A model generated the notes under the pieces. That model ran no database searches, was not told where the DNA came from, and was given only the letters and a program-made list of their open reading frames with translations. The position numbers were made by a program, and so were the translations under genes. A stretch of 64,000 nucleotides of DNA, from positions 3,844,001-3,908,000 of the forward strand of contig NZ_CP137338.1 of NCBI RefSeq assembly GCF_044923475.1, given 5' to 3'. This document shows positions 17,858 to 26,742 of the stretch, in pieces. The stretch comes from JAAURS01 sp044923475 (GTDB lineage: Bacteria > Cyanobacteriota > Cyanobacteriia > Thermosynechococcales > Thermosynechococcaceae). Position 1 is the first letter of the stretch. Every line of letters starts with the position of its first letter.

Positions 17858-19278
17858 CGGTATACCTCATCCAGTAAACGACCATCGGCGGCAACCAGTT
17901 GCAGGTGGAGGGGCATTTGTCCTGCTGCATGGGTGGAGCAGGACAGGCAGGGATCGTAACAGCGAATCCCTGCTTCCACGCGGTTGAGCAATCCTTCGGG
18001 AATGTCGGAACCGTGGATGTAATGTTTGGCAATTTGAGCCACAGTTTTGTTCATCGCCAGGTTGTTTTGTCCGGTGGCGATAATCAAATTCACCTTCTCC
18101 AGCAACCCGTTTTCATCCACTTGGTAATGGTGGAATAGCGTGCCCCGTGGCGCTTCGCTAACCCCCACCGCATTGAGCTGATTCACTCCGCCGTGGGCGC
18201 GACAGCGCGAGGAGAGCACATCGGGATCATCTACCAATTCCTGGATTTTTTCCAGACAGGCCAGAATTTCAATCAGACGAGCGTAGTGATACAGGAAGGA
18301 AGACGTGGGAACGCCCCCAGCGAGATCGCGCAATTCCTGCAACTCCCGATCTGCGCCTTCCGTGCCGATGCGATCGCAGACATTCAGCCGCGCCAACGGC
18401 CCCACGCGGTAGATCCCATCGGGGTAGCCTAGGGGTTGGTAGTAGGGAAACTTGAGGTAGGACCAGGGTTCCACAGCTTCTCCGAGGAACGCGTGATAGT
18501 CGTCCTCGCTAAGTCCATCGGCGACGATGTTGCCTTGGCTGTCGGTGAACCGGAGTTTGCCGTCGTAATGCTCCCACTCGCCGTTTGGCCCGACTAATCC
18601 CATGTACAGAGTGGGGAACTCGCCAAAGATATCGATTTCGCTTTTAAGCTGCTCGTCCAACATTCCCTTGAACAATCCCAACGCCAGATTCGCCGTCTCG
18701 AAGGCTTCCGGGAGGCGATCGACGATCCACTGGCGGCCTTCTGGGGAGAGGGGCGATCGCACTCCGCCGGGAACCGTCCAAGCTGCATGGATCTTGCGTG
18801 CGCCTAGTTTTTCGATAACAGTTTGACCGAACTGTCGCAGTCGAATTCCCGCCCGTGCGAGATCGGGGTTAGCTGCAATCAAGCCAAAAATATTGCGTTG
18901 GGCTGGATCGCTATCCCAGCCCAACAGAAAATCGGGACTACTTAGGTGAAAAAACGAGAGGGCATGGGATTGAGTAATCTGTGCCAAATTCATCATCCGC
19001 CGCAGTTTCTCGGCAGCAGGAGGAATTTTGACGGCTAGAATTTTGTCCCCGGTTTTTGCCGAAGCGAGCAGATGGCTCACCGGACAAATCCCGCAAATCC
19101 GAGCAGTAATTCCGGCCATTTCCGTAAAGGGACGGCCTTCGCAGAACTTCTCGAAGCCGCGATATTCCACCACGTGAAAGCGGGCGTCGGAGACTTCCCC
19201 GGCATCGTCCAGGAAGATGGAGATTTTGGCGTGACCCTCAATGCGGGTGACGGGATCGATAACAACAGTACGTGACAT
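17854..19278 (-). CDS. hoxH: HoxH, large NiFe subunit of bidirectional hydrogenase
   Basis: The catalytic subunit of the NAD(P)-linked bidirectional hydrogenase. The proximal nickel ligands are in RICGICPVSH (near residue 60) and the distal pair in DPCLSCSTH near the C-terminus. About 24 residues beyond that histidine form the peptide cleaved by HoxW. The start at 19278 is preferred because GGGAGG is 6 nt before it; an ATG two codons earlier directly abuts that site. Length (474) and motifs are normal. hoxY lies 11 nt upstream. Confidence 0.97.
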   Translation of the reverse strand: MSRTVVIDPVTRIEGHAKISIFLDDAGEVSDARFHVVEYRGFEKFCEGRPFTEMAGITARICGICPVSHLLASAKTGDKILAVKIPPAAEKLRRMMNLAQITQSHALSFFHLSSPDFLLGWDSDPAQRNIFGLIAANPDLARAGIRLRQFGQTVIEKLGARKIHAAWTVPGGVRSPLSPEGRQWIVDRLPEAFETANLALGLFKGMLDEQLKSEIDIFGEFPTLYMGLVGPNGEWEHYDGKLRFTDSQGNIVADGLSEDDYHAFLGEAVEPWSYLKFPYYQPLGYPDGIYRVGPLARLNVCDRIGTEGADRELQELRDLAGGVPTSSFLYHYARLIEILACLEKIQELVDDPDVLSSRCRAHGGVNQLNAVGVSEAPRGTLFHHYQVDENGLLEKVNLIIATGQNNLAMNKTVAQIAKHYIHGSDIPEGLLNRVEAGIRCYDPCLSCSTHAAGQMPLHLQLVAADGRLLDEVYR

Positions 19279-19289
19279 CGGCATCCTCC

Positions 19290-19838
19290 CTATCCAAACT
19301 TAATCATGTCGCGGCCTTCCATCACGGGCATTTCTCCCCGCAATAAAGGCTCTAGGGTCGCCCGAATGCGATCGGCGGGAGGCGGACAGCCCGGCATGTA
19401 GATATCCACATCCACCACCTGATGCACGGGCACGACTTGGTCTAACAACTCCGGTACGATGCCCGGTTCGTGGGGAAGTTGCGGCGAATATTCCGCCAAC
19501 TCCAGATAACCGCGCTTGAGTACCGATTCCGCCCCGTCTAACATATTTCGCATCGCGGGGACATTGGCCGTGACGGCACAATCCCCAAAGGAAATCAGGA
19601 TTTTGGTTTGCTTGCGAACTTTCTGGATCAATTCCAGATTGTCCTCATTAGCAACGCCCCCTTCCACCAAGCACACATCCACGTTTTCGGGATAGTCCTT
19701 GATATCGGAACCCACGGGGCTAAACACCACATCGGCGTGCTGGGCCAGCTCGATCAACCACTCGTCCAAATCCAGGAAGGACATGTGACAGCCGGAACAT
19801 CCCGCCAACCAGACCGTTGCAAACCTTATCTTGTCCAT
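19290..19838 (-). CDS. hoxY: HoxY, small subunit of bidirectional hydrogenase
   Basis: A 182-residue small subunit that carries the proximal 4Fe-4S cluster. The ligand motifs are AGCSGCHMSFLD near the N-terminus, FGDCAVTANVPAMRN in the middle and MPGCPPPADRI near the end. The ATG at 19838 is used; the longer open frame overlaps hoxU in another frame and carries no hydrogenase similarity. It overlaps the hoxU end by 13 nt. It passes electrons between HoxH and the HoxEFU diaphorase. Confidence 0.96.
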   Translation of the reverse strand: MDKIRFATVWLAGCSGCHMSFLDLDEWLIELAQHADVVFSPVGSDIKDYPENVDVCLVEGGVANEDNLELIQKVRKQTKILISFGDCAVTANVPAMRNMLDGAESVLKRGYLELAEYSPQLPHEPGIVPELLDQVVPVHQVVDVDIYMPGCPPPADRIRATLEPLLRGEMPVMEGRDMIKFG

Positions 19839-20542
19839 TCGCGTTTCTCCCGTGCCGTCACTAAAAATTCCAACTTGGCGCGATCGCGTTCTTTCTCGCC
19901 CGTGGTACTGCCCTTGCGGAAGATGGCCCCCGTGGGGCAAGCATCCACGCACTTCCCGCAGGACGTACAGGCATCCACTTCGCCCCAGGGTTGATGCAAC
20001 CCAGACACGATGAAGCAATGTTCGCCCCGCTGGGCCACATCCCAAACGTGCGCCCCCTCAATTTCGTCGCAAACCCGGACGCAGCGGGTGCAGAGAATGC
20101 AGCGATTGTGGTCGATGCCGAACTGTTCGTGGGAGACATCCACATGCCGATCGGGGAAGCGATAGGGAAAGCGCGAGTGATCCATGCCGACCGTAATGGC
20201 CATATCCTGCAACTCGCAATTGCCGTTGGCCACGCAAATCGCACAAACGTGATTCCCTTCCGCGAAGAGCAATTCCACATTCATGCGGCGAAAGTTTTGC
20301 AGCTTAGGCGTATTGGTTTGAACTGCCATCCCTTCTGCCACCTCCGTGACGCAGGCGGGCTGAAGTTTAGAACTGCCTTCAATTTCGACCATGCACATCC
20401 GACAGGCGGCAGCGGGCGTCACGCCTTCCAAAAAGCAAAGGGTCGGAATTTTAATTCCCGCTTCCTTCGCGGCCTGGAGTATCGTTGCACCCTGTTCGAT
20501 CGCAACATCCTTCCCGTCAATTTTGAGCGTTTTTACGGTCAT
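19826..20542 (-). CDS. hoxU: HoxU, diaphorase iron-sulfur subunit
   Basis: A 238-residue subunit related to the NuoG N-terminus. It has a 2Fe-2S ferredoxin domain (CFLEGVTPAAACRMCMVE), the CxxCxxNGNC-type histidine-containing motif (HVCAICVANGNCELQ) and two 4Fe-4S motifs (CILCTRCVRVCDE and CTSCGKCVDACPTG). It relays electrons between HoxF and HoxY. It lies 32 nt after hoxF and overlaps hoxY. Confidence 0.97.
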   Translation of the reverse strand: MTVKTLKIDGKDVAIEQGATILQAAKEAGIKIPTLCFLEGVTPAAACRMCMVEIEGSSKLQPACVTEVAEGMAVQTNTPKLQNFRRMNVELLFAEGNHVCAICVANGNCELQDMAITVGMDHSRFPYRFPDRHVDVSHEQFGIDHNRCILCTRCVRVCDEIEGAHVWDVAQRGEHCFIVSGLHQPWGEVDACTSCGKCVDACPTGAIFRKGSTTGEKERDRAKLEFLVTAREKREWTR

Positions 20543-20574
20543 GACTCGTGGTTCTCCTCACGGAACGGTCGAGG

Positions 20575-22179
20575 TTAGGGGATGGCGGCTGCGTCCTGAC
20601 GCAAGAGCGCCTCGTACTCGCCCTTGAAATACCGAAGGGTACTCAGCACCGGATTCGGAGCCGATTGCCCCAACCCGCACAGGCTCATTTCCTTCACCAT
20701 TTGACAGAGCGCTTCCATTTTGTCGAGGTCCGATGCCGTGGCCTGACCCTTGACAATTTTGGTCAGCATTTCGTGAAGTTGCACCGTTCCAGCCCGACAG
20801 GGCACGCACTTGCCGCAACTTTCGCCCCGGCAAAAGTCCATGTAAAACTGAGCAATTTCCACCATGCTGGTGGACTCATCCATCACGATCATGCCGCCGG
20901 ACCCCATCATGGTACCGAGGCGTTGCAAGGACTCGTACTCCACGGGCGTGTCGAAAAATTCCGCTGGAATACAGCCCCCCGAAGGCCCCCCCGTTTGCAC
21001 CGCCTTCACGCGACCGTCCGGCACGCCCCCGCCCATCTCTTCTACGATCTGGTGCAGGGTCGTCCCCATCGGCACTTCCACCAACCCCGTGTTCTGCACC
21101 TTTCCGGTGAGGGCAAACACCTTCGTGCCCTTGCTCTTTTCCGTACCGATGCTGCTGTACCAGTCCGCTCCCTTGCGCAGGATGGGCGTGATATTGGCAT
21201 AGGTTTCGACGTTGTTGATCAAAGTCGGACACTCCCACAACCCCGCTTCTGCCGGATAGGGAGGGCGCGGGCGCGGATTGCCGCGCCCTCCCTCAATGGA
21301 GTGGATCAAGGCGGTTTCCTCGCCGCAAACAAAGGCTCCGGCTCCAATCCGAATATCGATTTTGAAGTCGAACCCAGACTCGAAAATTTGACTGCCCAGC
21401 AATCCGTATTTCTTCGCCTGCTGGATGGCTTTATTCAAGTGCTGAATTGCCAAGGGATACTCGGCCCGGACGTAGATAAATCCGTGACTCGCACCGATCG
21501 CATATCCGGCGATCGCCATCCCCTCCAGCACCCGATGGGGGTCGCTTTCCAGCACGCTGCGGTCCATAAACGCCCCCGGATCGCCCTCATCCGCATTGCA
21601 GATAACGTACTTCTGATCCCCCGGCATTTTAGCCACCGTCGCCCACTTCAGCCCCGTAGGATAACCGCCGCCACCCCGTCCGCGCAAGCCGCTTTGAGTG
21701 ATTTCCTCCACCACCTCGGCGGGGGTCAGCTCGTAGAGCGCTCGGTAGAGGGATTCGTAGCCGCCCGCTGCGATGTATTCCTCAATCCGTTCGGGATCGA
21801 TTTGACCGCTGTTTTCCAGCACGATGGGTTGCTGTCCGGCAAAGAAAGGCTGGTTTGGATCGCAGGGTTGTGCCTTCACCGCCCCCGTTTGAATCCCGGC
21901 AGCAAAAGAGGGCGCATCTTCCGCCGCGACCTGCTCGTACAGCTTGCCGTCGGGATCGGTGGCGACCAGCGGGCCGCGCCCGCAAAAGCGCAGACAGCCG
22001 ACGCTAGAGACTTCCACGTCTTCCGTCAGCCCTGCGGCGGCAATTTCGTCCTTCAGCGCTTTCAGAACGGCTTCCGCCCCAGAAGACTGACACCCCGCCG
22101 CCGTGCAACAACGGATGCGTTTCGGCTTGCGGCGATCGCGCTCTTCGGCGGCAATGCGGTATAGCTCTGTGATATCCAT
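20575..22179 (-). CDS. hoxF: HoxF, NAD(P)H- and FMN-binding diaphorase subunit
   Basis: A 534-residue subunit. The N-terminal thioredoxin-like 2Fe-2S domain has CCTAAGC and VGCLRFCG; the NADH/FMN core shows GLRGRGGGGYPTGLKW and CNADEGDPGAFMDR; the 4Fe-4S site near the end is ESCGKCVPCRAGT. It exchanges electrons with NAD(P), and in some cyanobacteria HoxEFU also works with ferredoxin or flavodoxin. hoxE is 69 nt upstream and hoxU 32 nt downstream. Confidence 0.97.
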   Translation of the reverse strand: MDITELYRIAAEERDRRKPKRIRCCTAAGCQSSGAEAVLKALKDEIAAAGLTEDVEVSSVGCLRFCGRGPLVATDPDGKLYEQVAAEDAPSFAAGIQTGAVKAQPCDPNQPFFAGQQPIVLENSGQIDPERIEEYIAAGGYESLYRALYELTPAEVVEEITQSGLRGRGGGGYPTGLKWATVAKMPGDQKYVICNADEGDPGAFMDRSVLESDPHRVLEGMAIAGYAIGASHGFIYVRAEYPLAIQHLNKAIQQAKKYGLLGSQIFESGFDFKIDIRIGAGAFVCGEETALIHSIEGGRGNPRPRPPYPAEAGLWECPTLINNVETYANITPILRKGADWYSSIGTEKSKGTKVFALTGKVQNTGLVEVPMGTTLHQIVEEMGGGVPDGRVKAVQTGGPSGGCIPAEFFDTPVEYESLQRLGTMMGSGGMIVMDESTSMVEIAQFYMDFCRGESCGKCVPCRAGTVQLHEMLTKIVKGQATASDLDKMEALCQMVKEMSLCGLGQSAPNPVLSTLRYFKGEYEALLRQDAAAIP

Positions 22180-22248
22180 CCTGCAACTCCTCTCTAAACC
22201 AACGTGCTACAGAAACCAACGTGCTAGAGCCAATCGGTCGGGATAAAT

Positions 22249-22800
22249 CTAGATTTCGGACAACGTTTTGGACAACGCTTGCACCTTTGCCAACGATTCT
22301 TCCGGCGTGAGCTTACCGCCGACGACCCCATCGAACACCACTGCGGGTGCAATCCCGCAGGCCCCGATACAACGGGCAGAGAGCAACGAAACCTGTCCGT
22401 CGGGAGTGGTTTCGCCCATCTTGATGCCCAGTTCAGACTCCAGCCGTTCGACAATCTGGGTTGCGCCTTTGACATAGCAGGCCGTCCCCAGACACACCAC
22501 GCAACTGTGGACGCCGCTGGGTTTGAGGGAAAACAAATGGTAGAACGAGGCAACCCCATACACCCGACTCAGCGGTAGCTTCAACTGACGGGCAATGTAA
22601 AGCAACACTTCCTCCTCCAGATACCCAAAGGATTCCTGCGCTTTATGCAACACCTCGATCAGCGCGTCGGGCTGATAGCGGTTGCGCTTCAGCGTCATGT
22701 CCAGGGTTTTGTAACGGCGATCGCAACTCGTTGCGGATCGAGCCATTGATGAACTCTCTGGCTGGCGAACCTGGGAAACTTGAGTATCGAGTGTTGGCAT
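22249..22800 (-). CDS. hoxE: HoxE, 2Fe-2S diaphorase subunit
   Basis: A 183-residue NuoE-type thioredoxin-fold subunit. The 2Fe-2S ligands are in SCVVCLGTACYVKG and SARCIGACGIAPA. The family core starts at RYQPDALIEVLHKAQESFGYL; about 35 residues before it (rich in Ser, Arg and Gln) look like a disordered extension, so the ATG at 22800 is likely but a start at the later Met is possible. It is the first gene of the hox-hyp series. Confidence 0.95.
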   Translation of the reverse strand: MPTLDTQVSQVRQPESSSMARSATSCDRRYKTLDMTLKRNRYQPDALIEVLHKAQESFGYLEEEVLLYIARQLKLPLSRVYGVASFYHLFSLKPSGVHSCVVCLGTACYVKGATQIVERLESELGIKMGETTPDGQVSLLSARCIGACGIAPAVVFDGVVGGKLTPEESLAKVQALSKTLSEI

Positions 22801-23181
22801 AGGTCACCTCTGCGAAGCGGGCAGGCTCTCTTGACCGAAAATGCTACAGAAGATTGGAGGTCTCAGAAATAACCTCGCTAGTTCAATAATAAAACTTTTA
22901 AAAAGCTTCGTATTTATCATCGAAAATTAATTTTTCGGACGGTCAAAGCCCATGAATTTTAGCTCTGAGTTTATTCGAGCCGACTTAAATTGGATAACTG
23001 AAGCTCCCTTTTTAAGGGAATTTTTAGATACTCTAGAGGCAAAAAAAGGAATTAAACCAATCAATTTAACAATCATTATGTTGTTTTAATTCCTGCCTCT
23101 ATTCATACCTCTATGCTAGATCGAAAATGAGTTTTCGATCTACGAAATCGAGTTTTTTTGTATTTAATCCAAGACATCTGC
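22801..23181. other. hoxE upstream region with three hairpins
   Basis: A 381-bp AT-rich gap between the acyl-CoA synthetase stop and hoxE, which should hold the hox promoter. It contains a short hairpin followed by a T run (23005-23025, TCCCTT/AAGGGA), an imperfect hairpin with arms near 23035 and 23083-23100, and a perfect 11-bp stem with a 4-nt loop (23117-23142, TAGATCGAAAA/TTTTCGATCTA). A T run follows the last one on the plus strand. A 45-codon ORF at 22952-23089 on the plus strand has no recognisable similarity. Confidence 0.6.
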
Positions 23182-25962
23182 CTAGGGTAACTGAATGGAT
23201 GCCACAACGAGTCGAGGCGATCGCCTCAGCGCAAATCCAACCTTCTCGGACACCCGTTGCATGGCTGTATTTTCGGGCAGGATTTCCGCCGAAACCAGAT
23301 CCAGGTGTTCGTTGCGGGCCACGTCCAACAAACGGCGCAACATTTCAGTCCCGAGTCCCTGGCGTTGGTAGCGATCGCTCACCATCAGCGAAAACTCCGC
23401 TTCGTTGACGCCGTGCAGTTTGCTCAAGCGGGCCACCGCCAGAATTTCGCGATCGCCCGTTTCGGGATTTTTATAGTCTGCAACGAGGGCCATTTCGCGA
23501 TCGTAGTCAATGAAGCAGAGGCGCATGAGCCGTTCGTGGGCGGTACGCTGGCTCAACTTCATCAAATGGAAGTAGCGAAAATACACGCTTTGTTCCGAGA
23601 GGGTTTGGTGAAACTTCACGGCCAAAGGTTCGTCCTCCGGTCGGATGGGACGGATCTTGACCGGGGTGCCGTCTCGCATCTCCCAAGTCCCCACGTATTG
23701 GATGGGATAGGGCTGAATGGCGGGCTTCGGCAGCTCGTGGAGCGCTAGCGTCGGATCGTGGAGGACCACCCGCGCGTCCAAGGCGATGAACGGCGATCGA
23801 TTCCCATCTGGCTCCGTTGTCACCAGCAATGGATTAATATCGATCTCCTTAATCCAGCGCTGTTCCACGACCAACTGGCTGAAGCGAACCATCAGCTTCG
23901 CTAAGGCATCCAAATCCACAGGGGCTCGCCCGCGCACGCCCTTGAGGGCTTTGTAGATTTGGGTTTGCTCCATCATCCGCCGCGCCAAAGTCGTGTTGAG
24001 GGGCGGGAGGGCGATCGCCCGATCTCGATACACTTCCACCAGTTGCCCGCCGCTGCCGAACAGCAACACAGGCCCGAACTGTGGATCGATGCTGCTGCCC
24101 ACAATCAGCTCGTAGGCATCGCTGAGACGCACCATGGGCTGCACCGTCACGCCCTGGAAATGCTCCGGCCCTACCCGTTCGCCAACGGTTTTGACAATGG
24201 ATTCAAAGGCCCGACGCACCGCCTCGCGATCGCCGAGATTGAGCTGCACCCCGCCCACGTCGGTTTTATGGGTAATGGTTTCCGACCAAAGTTTGAGCAC
24301 CACCGGATACCCCAGGCCGTCCGCCCGCTCCATAGCGTCCTCAACCGTAGAGGCCGTAAGGGTTTGAACCGTGGGCAAGTGGTAGGCCGCTAAAACCTGT
24401 TTCGATTCCGTCTCCGTCAGGAGGGTGCGCCCCTCCGCCCGCGCGCAGTCCAGAATCGCCGTCACCGCCTCCCGATCGGGCGATCCGTCGGCATCGTCGG
24501 CGAGGCTGGGGGTTTCGTACAGGGCTTGGAGGTTGTAGCTAGACTGCCACATATAGTTAAACACCCGCGCTGCCGAATCCGGGTAGGCATAGGTGGGGAT
24601 GCTGGCGCTATTCAGGATGGCCTCCCCCGCCAGCACATCGGCCCCGCCCATCCAACTGGCCAGGATCGGTTTGGGCGATCGCCCCTGCTGGGGGTTTTGT
24701 TCTAAATAGGTCTTCAGCTCCTCCGCAATCTGGGTGGGTTCCGTCATGGCCTGGGGCGTCAAAATCACCAGCGCGCCATCGCTGTTGGGGTCTTGCAGGA
24801 CGGCATCCACGGTTTTCAGGTAACGCTCCGGCGTTGCATCCCCCAAAATATCCACCGGATTGCCGTGACTCCAGAAGGGGGGCAATACCTCATTTAAACG
24901 CTCCGTCGTCTCTGGCGAGAGGGTCGCTAACTCCCCGCCTGTAGTGGCTAACATGTCCGTCGCCAACACCCCAGGACCGCCCGCATTGGTGATAATCGTC
25001 AGGCGCGGCCCCTTGGGGCGGGGTTGCTTGGCTAACACTTCCGCCATATTGAACAGCTCCGAAATTCGCGTCACCCGTAACACGCCGCAGCGCCGAAAGG
25101 CCGCATTCAACACATCGTCGCTCCCGGTCATCGCTCCAGTGTGGGAGGCCGATGCCTTGGCGGCTGCTTCCGTACGTCCGGCTTTAATCACGATAATGGG
25201 TTTGGCAAACGCGACCTCCCTCGCCGCCGACAGAAAGGAGCGCGCATCGCCGATGGATTCCATGTAAATCACGATGCTTTGGGTGTGGGGATCGTCGCCC
25301 AGGTAGTAGATTAAATCTCCCCAGCCCACGTCCAGCATGGAGCCGATGGAAATAAAGGCGCTAAAGCCTACATTTTCCCGAAAGCTCCAGTCCAGAATGG
25401 AAGTACACAGCGCCCCGCTCTGGCTGATAAACCCCACATTCCCAGGGCGCGCCATGGCACTGGCAAAGGTCGCATTCAGTCCCGAATGGGGATTCATGAG
25501 ACCCAAACAGTTGGGGCCAATAATCCGCAGTCCATTCTGCCGCGCCTCCGCTAAAATTTGTTGTTCCAGGGCAATCCCCTCCGGCCCGATTTCCTTAAAC
25601 CCTGCCGAGACAACAATGGCGCTTTTGACCCCAGCAGCAACGCATTCGCGCACCAGCCCCGGCACCGTTGCAGCGGGGGTAGCGATGACGGCCAGATCTA
25701 CGGCATCGGGAATGTCCGCTAAGCAGGGGTAGGCTTTGATACCCATGACGCTGTTGCGTTTGGGATTGACGGGGAATACCGTTCCGCCAAACGGGTTTTG
25801 AATCAAGTTCCGTAGGAGAGTCTTGCCCACGCTCCCCGGCGATTCGCTGGCACCAATCACGGCGATCGATTGCGGTTCGAAAAAAGACTTCAGCACCTGA
25901 CGTTCCGAACGCAGAATGTCGTAGGCGGGATCGGTCATCCAGGTCTCGGTCTTCAATGTCAT
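23182..25962 (-). CDS. Acyl-CoA synthetase (NDP-forming) / GNAT acetyltransferase fusion
   Basis: A 926-residue protein. CoA-binding domain (FFEPQSIAVIGASESPGSVG, about 28-150), succinyl-CoA-synthetase-like domains (SQSGALCTSILDWS; SASHTGAMTGSDD with the probable phosphohistidine), an ATP-grasp domain (YPVVLKLWSETITHKTDVGG to ELIVGSSIDPQFGPVLLFG), and a C-terminal GNAT domain with the acetyl-CoA loop YQRQGLGTEMLRRLL. Such proteins act either as ADP-forming acetate:CoA ligases making ATP from acetyl-CoA, or as Pat-type lysine acetyltransferases. GAGG precedes the ATG. Proximity to nifJ and hox favours a part in fermentative acetate formation, but regulation by protein acetylation is equally possible. 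Confidence 0.88.
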   Translation of the reverse strand: MTLKTETWMTDPAYDILRSERQVLKSFFEPQSIAVIGASESPGSVGKTLLRNLIQNPFGGTVFPVNPKRNSVMGIKAYPCLADIPDAVDLAVIATPAATVPGLVRECVAAGVKSAIVVSAGFKEIGPEGIALEQQILAEARQNGLRIIGPNCLGLMNPHSGLNATFASAMARPGNVGFISQSGALCTSILDWSFRENVGFSAFISIGSMLDVGWGDLIYYLGDDPHTQSIVIYMESIGDARSFLSAAREVAFAKPIIVIKAGRTEAAAKASASHTGAMTGSDDVLNAAFRRCGVLRVTRISELFNMAEVLAKQPRPKGPRLTIITNAGGPGVLATDMLATTGGELATLSPETTERLNEVLPPFWSHGNPVDILGDATPERYLKTVDAVLQDPNSDGALVILTPQAMTEPTQIAEELKTYLEQNPQQGRSPKPILASWMGGADVLAGEAILNSASIPTYAYPDSAARVFNYMWQSSYNLQALYETPSLADDADGSPDREAVTAILDCARAEGRTLLTETESKQVLAAYHLPTVQTLTASTVEDAMERADGLGYPVVLKLWSETITHKTDVGGVQLNLGDREAVRRAFESIVKTVGERVGPEHFQGVTVQPMVRLSDAYELIVGSSIDPQFGPVLLFGSGGQLVEVYRDRAIALPPLNTTLARRMMEQTQIYKALKGVRGRAPVDLDALAKLMVRFSQLVVEQRWIKEIDINPLLVTTEPDGNRSPFIALDARVVLHDPTLALHELPKPAIQPYPIQYVGTWEMRDGTPVKIRPIRPEDEPLAVKFHQTLSEQSVYFRYFHLMKLSQRTAHERLMRLCFIDYDREMALVADYKNPETGDREILAVARLSKLHGVNEAEFSLMVSDRYQRQGLGTEMLRRLLDVARNEHLDLVSAEILPENTAMQRVSEKVGFALRRSPRLVVASIQLP

Positions 25963-26742
25963 GGGGATACCTCTTTTCTAGATTGGGTGGATGGGTCGCG
26001 CGCGATCGGCGGTACCAATTCAGCAACTGGACGAGGATACTACCTTGTCAGGAAGCGATAGAAACCTCAAGTCTCCGATTTGACCGTACTTTAGAAGTCA
26101 CAGAGATAATCCCAAAGTATCTCTAAGCGTGAATTCATTCTAACTAAGCGTGAATTCCAGAAATATATTGCTTATTAGGCATGCAGGCGTACTGCGGCTC
26201 GAGCGCATCTACGCAAATTCGAGCGCATACCAACTTCCTGCACTGACACGCGCAGAGAAGTTGGGGTCTTTTCTTAAAAGATCGGTTACGGCTAAACAGC
26301 GCTTTACATCGTACACCTGCGAATCAGAAAAACATGCAGCGCGCAAAACTGAGGCAACTTGTTGCCACCGCAGTTTAATATTTTCTGTTCCAGTTCCCTC
26401 CCTACAAGCTACTACACTTTACTTTTCCGAACAACATAACAGATCCAACGCAGATCCAAGGTCGAGCCAAAATCTTAAGAAAAGATAAAATGCGCGACTC
26501 GATACAGTTCTGGATCCTAGTAATTTAGTAAATATACTCATAAGAATTCTGAAATCGAGGCAAGGCGTCCGTTTAAGGTTTAGTTGTCTCGTGAATTCGA
26601 ATCTTACAGATATATCCCATCGGCGATCTGTGGTGAGCGAGAGAATCGGTCTATCCGGTTGAGATTTTTATCGCTCCGTAATGAATGCCATCGTTCAGTC
26701 TCTACTCCCGGTCCAGCACACTTGAAGTAGCGAGGTAAGATC
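25963..26742. other. Intergenic region upstream of cnfR and the acyl-CoA synthetase
   Basis: A 780-bp divergent spacer that should hold both promoters. No convincing gene is seen. It contains the direct repeats described at 26123-26157, and a second pair, TCGAGCGCAT at 26199-26208 and 26219-26228. GAGGTAAG lies just before the cnfR GTG start. No GTAN8TAC site was found by eye. Confidence 0.5.
26123..26157. promoter_or_regulatory. 14-bp direct repeat pair, two helical turns apart
   Basis: CTAAGCGTGAATTC occurs at 26123-26136 and 26144-26157, start to start 21 bp, about 160 bp before the acyl-CoA synthetase start. Same-face spacing fits a regulator binding site, but no known consensus was recognised. 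Confidence 0.35.

Noticed and set aside
20548..22164. 538-codon plus-strand ORF opposite hoxF
   Set aside because: Long only because of high-GC third positions of hoxF; no domain on this strand.
26150..26488. 112-codon ORF upstream of cnfR
   Set aside because: No ribosome binding site, no family, low-complexity composition.
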